A stretch of DNA of 10,923 bases from positions 1 to 10,923 of the forward strand of contig DQEK01000127.1 in NCBI GenBank assembly GCA_003533545.1. Reading direction: 5' to 3'. The translations under genes and the position numbers were made by a program. How positions within the stretch are numbered: position 1 is the stretch's first letter; every line of letters starts with the position of its first letter. The notes below the pieces were generated by a model. It made no database searches. It saw only the letters and a program-made list of their open reading frames with translations, and had not been told where the DNA came from. Positions 6,345-10,923 of this stretch are shown in pieces. The DNA comes from Acidobacteriota bacterium. GTDB taxonomy: Bacteria > Acidobacteriota > Vicinamibacteria > Vicinamibacterales > UBA8438.

Positions 6345-7631
6345 TCAGTTGTCGTCGTCGTTGGTCATCACCCGGCGCTCTTCCTGGGCGGCGGCGAACT
6401 CGTCGTCATCGAGCTCGTAGTAGCTCGTCCAGGTGAAGCTCATGTCGTCGCTCGAGCGTTGCCCGAATCCGGCCCAGTTCCGCGCGTCCGGGTTCCAGCG
6501 GTTCCCGGCCGAGTTGTCGTGCCAGGTCATGGTGTGGAGAAACGTGCCCTTCGGCAGCAGCGGTTGGGCATCGTCCTCGTAGTTGTAGACGATGTGCCAG
6601 CCGAAGTCCCAGTTCGAGCAACTGAGCATCTCGGTGGTGCCGTCCGGAAGGATCGCCTCGATGCACTGCCGTTTGCCGCGGTTATGCAGATGCGGCTGAT
6701 ACCCGGTGAGGCGGACGTTCTCGGTGAACGGGTGATAGCTGTCGTGCCGGACGTCGTCGTCTCCCGCCGGGATGTCGAGGTCGTAGTTTTGTGCGAGTGC
6801 CCTTGAGAACAGCTCGTGTTTCGGTTCCTCACCTTTCGGGTAGAAGGTCAGGCCGACGCTTGTCCGGTCGGTTGTTTCTTTTCCAATCGACGCGTAGTGC
6901 ATGTTGAACCGGATGATGGAACCGGCCTTGACCAGCCGACCGGTGCCGGCCGGGAATGCGTCGCCGTTCTTGCCCTGCGCATATTCGTTCAGGAACTCAC
7001 CCTGGTCCGAGTCCACCGATTCCTGCAGGCGGGTCACGGCGTGGTGGACTACCGGGAAGCCCTCGGCCGACGGCTTGGTCTCTACCGACTTGATCCACCG
7101 GTCTTCGGTTAGCCCGGAGTCTGAAAAGAGGTCACCCCACCAGTTGGCCCCGTCGGCCGGAACGACGAACGGCTCGGGAATCGGCACGATCCAGTCGGGC
7201 TCGCCGATATGCCACATGTCGCGGTTGGCGAACTGACGCGCGGCCGGCATGTCAGAGGGATTCCCGCGGGGTGCCCCCGCATCGACCCAGGCGACGATGG
7301 TAGCAATCTGGTCGTCGCTCAGCGACCGGTCGTACTTGAAGTCCTGCACGCCGATGTTCCTGTCGATGTACCACGGTGGCATCGACCGGGTCGAGACCTT
7401 GTCTTTGATCGCGCGCGCCCACGGTCGCGACTCGTCGTAGGTCATCAGCGACATCGGCGCGATGGCGCCGTCCCGATGACACGTTTGACACGAGGCTTGG
7501 AAGATCGGCGCGATGTCTTTCGTGAACGTCACGTCGTCGGTCTGTCCGAATGCGGTGGTGGGGTTCACGAGGGTGCCGGCGACGAGTGCGCACGTAATGG
7601 CGCCAAGCGAGATTCTGACTCTGGCCTGCAT
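6345..7631 (-). CDS. Cytochrome c / PHM-like copper monooxygenase fusion, exported
   Basis: This is an exported redox protein of 428 residues with an N-terminal heme c domain and a domain resembling peptidylglycine alpha-hydroxylating / dopamine beta-monooxygenases. The start at 7631 is decided by a perfect AGGAGG six bases upstream; an ATG at 7646 would overlap that site. The signal peptide covers about 1-30. Heme binding is CQTCH (C48, C51, H52), with M84 in SMPPWYID a possible axial ligand. Candidate copper ligands follow the PHM order. H196 and H197 (VVHHAV) plus H245 (FNMHYAS, compare PHM LQVHYGD) correspond to the CuH site. H314 and H316 (QPHLHNRGK) plus M397 (SSDDMSFTW) correspond to the CuM site. 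Ligand spacings are close to those of rat PHM (107/108, 172, 242/244, 314). The protein ends in an acidic tail (NDDDN). It heads the - strand three-gene series. All copper ligands appear kept, so activity is plausible; the substrate is unknown. Confidence 0.87.
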   Translation of the reverse strand: MQARVRISLGAITCALVAGTLVNPTTAFGQTDDVTFTKDIAPIFQASCQTCHRDGAIAPMSLMTYDESRPWARAIKDKVSTRSMPPWYIDRNIGVQDFKYDRSLSDDQIATIVAWVDAGAPRGNPSDMPAARQFANRDMWHIGEPDWIVPIPEPFVVPADGANWWGDLFSDSGLTEDRWIKSVETKPSAEGFPVVHHAVTRLQESVDSDQGEFLNEYAQGKNGDAFPAGTGRLVKAGSIIRFNMHYASIGKETTDRTSVGLTFYPKGEEPKHELFSRALAQNYDLDIPAGDDDVRHDSYHPFTENVRLTGYQPHLHNRGKRQCIEAILPDGTTEMLSCSNWDFGWHIVYNYEDDAQPLLPKGTFLHTMTWHDNSAGNRWNPDARNWAGFGQRSSDDMSFTWTSYYELDDDEFAAAQEERRVMTNDDDN

Positions 7632-7637
7632 GGAGAT

Positions 7638-7643
7638 CCTCCT
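7638..7643 (-). promoter_or_regulatory. Shine-Dalgarno that fixes the cytochrome/monooxygenase start
   Basis: On the - strand this is AGGAGG, a full match to the anti-Shine-Dalgarno complement, six bases before the ATG at 7631. It rules against the longer in-frame start at 7646, whose codons it would form part of. Confidence 0.8.
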
Positions 7644-7658
7644 CATCCTGTAGGGGTT

Positions 7659-7687
7659 AATGTGCGCCCTTGCCGCGCGCTTGTCAA
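7659..7687 (-). promoter_or_regulatory. Putative sigma70-type promoter for the - strand three-gene series
   Basis: The - strand has a perfect TTGACA -35 box (7682-7687). Seventeen bases later comes CACATT (7659-7664), a weak 3-of-6 match to the -10 consensus. Transcription would start around 7652, leaving a leader of roughly 20 bases that contains the AGGAGG. The -35 is convincing; the -10 is not, so this is a moderate prediction. Confidence 0.4.
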
Positions 7688-7724
7688 TCCCGCTGGCGGA
7701 TACCGCGAAACATGGGGACGGCTC

Positions 7725-7730
7725 TATAAT
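7725..7730 (+). promoter_or_regulatory. Putative -10 element upstream of the HpcH/HpaI-like gene
   Basis: TATAAT matches the sigma70 -10 consensus exactly and lies 50 bases before the ATG at 7781, in the divergent intergenic region. No matching -35 hexamer is present 16-18 bases upstream (the bases there are GC-rich), and there is no extended TG motif. If used, it would need an activator or a different sigma factor. Confidence 0.35.
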
Positions 7731-7780
7731 CCCTGTGTTCTCGAGAACAGCGATCCAAACGGAACCTCACGGGGGAGATC

Positions 7781-8728
7781 ATGCGGAACAGAATCGCAGT
7801 TGTCGCGCTGGCGATCTCGGTCGGCGTCGTCACGCTTGCCGGTCAGCAAGGCGGTGATCGGAGCTACACGCCGACCCGTATCAACAAGTCGATCGAGCTG
7901 CTCGAGAAAGACCAGCCGATCTACTACACCCAGGTCAACGGGGGTGGCTATGACGAGGGCAAGGCGCTCGCCCAGACCTGGGCGGACTACATCACCTACA
8001 ACCTCGAGCACAGTCCGTTTGATATGACCGCTCTCCGAGGGTTCATGCAGGGACTGGTCGACGGCGGGCCCACGAAGAGCGGCCATCGCACCCCGACCGT
8101 CATCGCGGTGCTCCCGTTTGGCGGCATCAATCAGGACATCATGTGGGCGAACTACTGGATGGTGGAGCAGTTGCTCGGTTCCGGCGTACACGGGGTCTTG
8201 CTGGCTCATGCGCAGTCACCTGCGGCGGTCCAGGTCATGGTGCAGGCGGCCCGCTATCCTCATGCGCCCCCGTTCGACGGTATCGACGAGGGCTTGCGGG
8301 GCAACGGCGGACAGGGGTTTGCGGCGCGTATTTGGGGTGTCTCCAACGCCGAGTATCAGCGGATGGCTGACCCCTGGCCGCTCAACCCCGACGGCGAGCT
8401 GCTGCTGGGGCTGAAGATCGAGAACCGTCACGCGCTGGAGAACGCCGAGGCCAGCGTCGGCGTGTCGGGGGTCGGATTCGCGGAATGGGGACCCGGCGAC
8501 ATGAGCTTGTCGTTCAACGTGAGTCGCGCGGACAACCCGACGGTGCTCGACAATGCCCGTAACAGGGTGCTGGCCGCTACCAGACAGGCCGGCATCGCGT
8601 TTCTAAATCAAATGAACGCCCAGACCATCGAGGCCATGATTGACGAGGGCGTGCGGATCGGCGCGAACCCCGGACCCGAGGTGGCCGACCAGGGGCGACG
8701 CTACACCGAACGAAGGATGCCATGGTGA
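7781..8728 (+). CDS. HpcH/HpaI aldolase/citrate lyase-family protein with signal peptide
   Basis: This protein has the HpcH/HpaI (2-keto-3-deoxy acid aldolase, citrate lyase beta) TIM-barrel fold and 315 residues. The start at 7781 has GGGGGAG three bases upstream. Residues 1-20 (MRNRIAVVALAISVGVVTLA) form a signal peptide, so the protein should be extracytoplasmic, unusual for this family. The family segments are in order: NLEHSPFDM (74-82, compare the GEH motif with its catalytic His), VEQLLGSGVHGVLLAHAQSP (128-147), LLGLKIENRHALENAE (208-223) with metal ligand candidate E214, and FAEWGPGDMSLSF (233-245) with D240. Against HpaI, the substrate-binding Arg of the P-V-V-R segment aligns with non-arginine residues near 107-110 (TVIAV), and the Gln two residues before the metal Glu is K212. 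It may therefore act on a different substrate or be a non-aldolase member. It is transcribed alone, divergent from the monooxygenase-like series. Confidence 0.85.
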   Translation: MRNRIAVVALAISVGVVTLAGQQGGDRSYTPTRINKSIELLEKDQPIYYTQVNGGGYDEGKALAQTWADYITYNLEHSPFDMTALRGFMQGLVDGGPTKSGHRTPTVIAVLPFGGINQDIMWANYWMVEQLLGSGVHGVLLAHAQSPAAVQVMVQAARYPHAPPFDGIDEGLRGNGGQGFAARIWGVSNAEYQRMADPWPLNPDGELLLGLKIENRHALENAEASVGVSGVGFAEWGPGDMSLSFNVSRADNPTVLDNARNRVLAATRQAGIAFLNQMNAQTIEAMIDEGVRIGANPGPEVADQGRRYTERRMPW

Positions 8729-8849
8729 GCCTTCCCGATTAGCGCGTTCGTGCCCGGGTCTACATTCGCACGGCCGAGGCGCTCTGGGCGTTCGGCGAGT
8801 AGATGGTACGCGTGTGAGGTGCCTACTCCGGGGAGGGGGAGCGACCCTG
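8729..8849. other. Convergent intergenic region, 121 bp
   Basis: This stretch separates the converging HpcH/HpaI-like and DUF2911 genes. It is GC-rich, with a short perfect palindrome CTCCGGGGAG near 8826-8835 followed by a G-rich run. I see no stem plus T tract on either strand, no small open frame with a ribosome binding site, and no RNA gene. Confidence 0.4.
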
Positions 8850-9497
8850 CTACTTGGCGATCGTGAATGGCACCGAGGCGAGCGTGGCGTCCCAGAACAG
8901 GCCCAACGTACCTCCGGTCTCGGTCACATCCAAAAACTGCCACGACAGCTGGTCGAACGACCACGGCAGTGTCTCGACCGTCATCGGCATCCGCAGCACG
9001 TCTCGGTCTGAGGTGTATTCGAAGGCGCCAAAGAGCGCCTCGCGGTTGCTTTCGTCATAGCCAACCTGCGCGGGCCAGTTCGACAGCACGAACGACCACG
9101 GGGCGGCGGCCAGATCGATGAACAGGGTGTACTCACCCGCGTCGATGGTCGTGCCGCCGAAGACCAGCGGGACCTCTGTGATTAATCGGGTCGTCTGATT
9201 CGCCCCGGCCCGCCAGACTGGGGCGCCATCGTTGAGGAACTCGCGATAGTCGTCCAGGCCAAAGATGTCTCGGCCACGCCGGATGGGGCGGCCATGGCGA
9301 ACCTCGACCCAGGCGCCGCCCACGAGCCCGCGCACCGGGTCGTAGACGTCACCACCGATCTGGGTCGCCGAGTGTCCAGCTGGGCTCGCGATCGGACGTT
9401 CCTGCGCGCGTCCATGCGGGCCGGTCAGGATCGCCAGGACACCGAGGCCGGCGATGCCGACCACGAGGCGCCCCATGTGTGTGCGAGTTGTTCTCAT
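8850..9497 (-). CDS. DUF2911-family secreted protein
   Basis: This is a secreted protein of the DUF2911 family, whose biochemical role is not established. From the ATG at 9497 it has 215 residues. Residues 1-32 (basic start, then VVGIAGLGVLAILTG, ending GRAQE) are a signal peptide. Family features in order are the charged strand with GRDIFG (75-80), VWRAGANQTT (94-103), TTIDAGEYTLFI (116-127), PWSFVLSNW (133-141), and the C-terminal strands around LPWSFDQLSWQF (177-188). An upstream ATG at 9644 would put about 49 non-signal residues before the signal peptide and is rejected. Neither 9497 nor the alternative at 9476 has a clear Shine-Dalgarno. A TACACT lies seven bases before 9497, so a leaderless transcript is possible. 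It is divergent from the PQQ dehydrogenase gene. Family assignment is confident; function is unknown. Confidence 0.85.
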   Translation of the reverse strand: MRTTRTHMGRLVVGIAGLGVLAILTGPHGRAQERPIASPAGHSATQIGGDVYDPVRGLVGGAWVEVRHGRPIRRGRDIFGLDDYREFLNDGAPVWRAGANQTTRLITEVPLVFGGTTIDAGEYTLFIDLAAAPWSFVLSNWPAQVGYDESNREALFGAFEYTSDRDVLRMPMTVETLPWSFDQLSWQFLDVTETGGTLGLFWDATLASVPFTIAK

Positions 9498-9598
9498 GTC
9501 GCAGCAGTGTAGCCTGACTTGGCAGGTCTGCACGACTGCGGACCGTTCGCAGGATGGTCCCCTTCCGGCCGCCGTCGAGGCGCCGCCGTCGACAGACG

Positions 9599-9627
9599 TT
9601 GCTTGGCGTCCCCCACCCTGAGATAAT
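9599..9627 (+). promoter_or_regulatory. Putative sigma70-type promoter for the PQQ dehydrogenase gene
   Basis: TTGCTT (9599-9604) as -35 is followed after exactly 17 bases by GATAAT (9622-9627), a 5-of-6 match to the -10 consensus. The predicted transcription start is near 9634, giving a leader of about 97 bases before the ATG at 9731. It lies in the 233-bp gap between the DUF2911 gene and the PQQ dehydrogenase gene, the only place a promoter for the latter can be. I see no operator-like dyad or riboswitch in the rest of that gap. Confidence 0.45.
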
Positions 9628-9730
9628 CGCTCGACGCGCAACACGTGAGCGGTTATGTGGCCATGGGCCGGACGATCGCATTGATGGCTGGTGCGGCCTC
9701 GTCTACCTGTCGTGCCGTGCGGAGGAAGAG

Positions 9731-10923
9731 ATGACAGCAGACGCGCAATTTCGTCGGCGAAGTGGACGCCGGTTGTGGACGACCCTTGGACTGGCCCTCG
9801 TGCTCGCCGCCACAGCGGTGGCCGCGCAAGAACCGGGCACGGAGGATGGGGAGTGGCGCTATCAGAGTGGAGACGCTGGGGGGACCCGGTTTTCGCCGCT
9901 CGATCAGATCGACGCCAGTAACTTTAACGACCTCGAGTTGGCTTGGGTATTTCGCGGCGACAACTTCAGTCCTCACGCCAATTACACTTTTAAATCTACG
10001 CCGAGCTACATCGACGGCGTGCTCTACACCACGGCTGGTTATCGACGCACCATCCTGGCGGTGGACGCGGCGACCGGTGAGCAGCTCTGGAGTTACCGCG
10101 AGCCGCACACGGTCCGGTGGGAGCAATCGATGCGTGCCGCTTACGGTAAGGGGGTCGGCCACGGATACGTCGACGGCCGCTTGGTCATTTACGTCATCAG
10201 CCCAGGCTTTTTTCTACACGCGCTCGATGGTAAGACCGGAGCGCATCTCGAGGGGTTTGGGTCGCCCGTGCCTCTGGAGGGGTTCCCCGACACTGGTGTA
10301 GTGGACCTGTTGGCCGACTTGGGTCACGACTACGACCCGAACACGGGCCTTGACCCGAAAACGGGCTACATTACGAGCTCGTCGCCGCCGATCGTGGTCA
10401 ATGACACGGTGGTCGTCGGTAATTCGCACGAGCAGGGTTACAGCCAGAGCCGGATTGAGAACGTGCCTGGCGACATCCTGGCGTACGACACTCGGACCGG
10501 CCAGCACAAGTGGAAGTTCAATATCATTCCGCAGTCAGAAAGCGAGTTCGGCTTCGACACTTGGGAGAACGATGCCTGGCAGTGGACCGGTGACGTGTCG
10601 TCCTGGGCACCCCTGGCGGCGGACATGGAGCGCGGTATCGTTTACATTCCGACCAACGCCCCGACGATTGATTACTACGGTGGGTTCCGGCCAGGAGACA
10701 ACTTGTTCGGAACGAGCATCATTGCGCTCGACGTCGAAACAGGGAATCGGCTCTGGCACTTCCAGACCGTGCACCATCCGATCTGGAACTATGACTTACC
10801 CAACGTTCCGATCCTGCTCGACGTGACGGTCGACGGCCAAGCCGTGCCGATGGTGATCCAAACCACGAAGCAAGGAATGACGTTCGCCTTCAACCGCGTG
10901 ACGGGCGAGCCGGTCTGGCCGAT
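9731..10923 (+). CDS. PQQ-dependent (quinoprotein) dehydrogenase, 3' end outside window
   Basis: This is the N-terminal 397 residues of a periplasmic quinoprotein dehydrogenase of the alcohol/glucose type: an eight-bladed propeller that oxidises alcohols, aldoses or similar substrates using PQQ. The frame is open to the window end. The ATG at 9731 is preceded by GGAGGAAGAG (9721-9730). Residues 1-32 form a signal peptide (basic start, then [12 protein letters not shown]). [20 protein letters not shown] (41-60) is the typical mature start. Propeller-blade repeats with the tryptophan signature are seen at 109-120 ([12 protein letters not shown]), 250-261 ([12 protein letters not shown]), 331-342 ([12 protein letters not shown]) and 386-396 ([11 protein letters not shown]). 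K380 in QTTKQG lies where the family has its active-site lysine. The HHxxWxxD segment is HHPIWNYD (348-355), with Asn where many relatives have Asp. Full-length relatives have about 550-750 residues, so roughly a third or more is missing. No heme motif is visible so far. Confidence 0.9.
   Translation, partial: MTADAQFRRRSGRRLWTTLGLALVLAATAVAAQEPGTEDGEWRYQSGDAGGTRFSPLDQIDASNFNDLELAWVFRGDNFSPHANYTFKSTPSYIDGVLYTTAGYRRTILAVDAATGEQLWSYREPHTVRWEQSMRAAYGKGVGHGYVDGRLVIYVISPGFFLHALDGKTGAHLEGFGSPVPLEGFPDTGVVDLLADLGHDYDPNTGLDPKTGYITSSSPPIVVNDTVVVGNSHEQGYSQSRIENVPGDILAYDTRTGQHKWKFNIIPQSESEFGFDTWENDAWQWTGDVSSWAPLAADMERGIVYIPTNAPTIDYYGGFRPGDNLFGTSIIALDVETGNRLWHFQTVHHPIWNYDLPNVPILLDVTVDGQAVPMVIQTTKQGMTFAFNRVTGEPVWP
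10334..10366 (+). repeat. Tandem 15-bp repeat inside the PQQ dehydrogenase gene
   Basis: Two 15-base copies, GACCCGAACACGGGC (10334-10348) and GACCCGAAAACGGGC (10352-10366), differ at one base and are separated by CTT. They encode DPNTG and DPKTG (residues 202-206 and 208-212), so the protein has a short acidic tandem motif in a loop. Confidence 0.7.

Noticed and set aside
7632..7646. ATG at 7646 as start of the cytochrome/monooxygenase gene
   Set aside because: Its first codons are the AGGAGG ribosome binding site of the better start at 7631.
7209..8027. Long + strand open frame (272 codons) opposite the cytochrome/monooxygenase gene and into the HpcH/HpaI-like gene
   Set aside because: It is antisense to one well-supported gene and out of frame with another. 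The translation is Arg/Pro/Gly-rich with no domain or signal. It reflects high GC and few stops.
8826..8840. CTCCGGGGAG palindrome and G-run as a terminator between the converging HpcH/HpaI-like and DUF2911 genes
   Set aside because: The stem is too short to have a workable loop and there is no T tract on either strand.
9498..9644. N-terminal extension of the DUF2911 gene to an ATG at 9644
   Set aside because: It would put 49 residues before a classical signal peptide, and would overlap the putative promoter of the PQQ dehydrogenase gene.
9653..10162. - strand open frame opposite the start of the PQQ dehydrogenase
   Set aside because: The + strand frame there has a ribosome binding site, a signal peptide and PQQ propeller motifs; the reverse frame shows no domain.
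1..10923. CRISPR array, tRNA, rRNA, insertion sequence or attachment site
   Set aside because: No regularly spaced repeats, cloverleaf-like segments, transposase-like frames or terminal inverted repeats were seen on reading both strands.

Overview
The window looks like part of a high-GC Gram-negative chromosome. It is dense with exported redox and carbon-cleaving enzymes: Tat and Sec signal peptides, a fused cytochrome c/copper-monooxygenase-like protein, a PQQ dehydrogenase, a DUF2911 protein and signal-peptide versions of RraA and HpcH/HpaI aldolases. That combination suggests an Acidobacteriota-type heterotroph (Vicinamibacteria-like). This is inference from gene style; the window has no rRNA or other phylogenetic marker. 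I saw no tRNA, rRNA, CRISPR array, insertion sequence or phage gene.

Layout. Positions 1-181 hold the coding-looking tail of an unidentified protein that is in two different frames. From about 254 to 4544 five genes run on the + strand: a four-helix b-type cytochrome (b561 / formate dehydrogenase gamma type), a Tat-exported sulfite-oxidase/MsrP-fold molybdopterin enzyme overlapping it by ATGA, a RraA-family aldolase-like protein with a signal peptide, a Tat-exported metal-dependent cyclase (kynurenine-formamidase family), and a small secreted metzincin zinc protease. They face a - strand trio read from 7631 down to 4575: a cytochrome c/PHM-like copper monooxygenase fusion, a secreted protein of unknown function with an Ig-like tail, and a membrane di-iron sterol-desaturase/fatty-acid-hydroxylase-family enzyme. 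A 149-bp divergent region separates the trio from a + strand HpcH/HpaI-type aldolase with a signal peptide (7781-8728). A - strand DUF2911 protein (8850-9497) and a + strand PQQ-dependent dehydrogenase (from 9731, cut by the window end) share a second divergent promoter region.

How the genes may work together. The first pair forms a plausible membrane-anchored molybdoenzyme/cytochrome b redox unit. Two aldolase folds that are normally cytoplasmic, a ring-opening-type cyclase, a copper monooxygenase-like protein, a di-iron hydroxylase and a PQQ dehydrogenase all appear to lie in or face the periplasm. This would suit extracytoplasmic oxidation and C-C cleavage of organic substrates, but the substrates cannot be read from the sequence.
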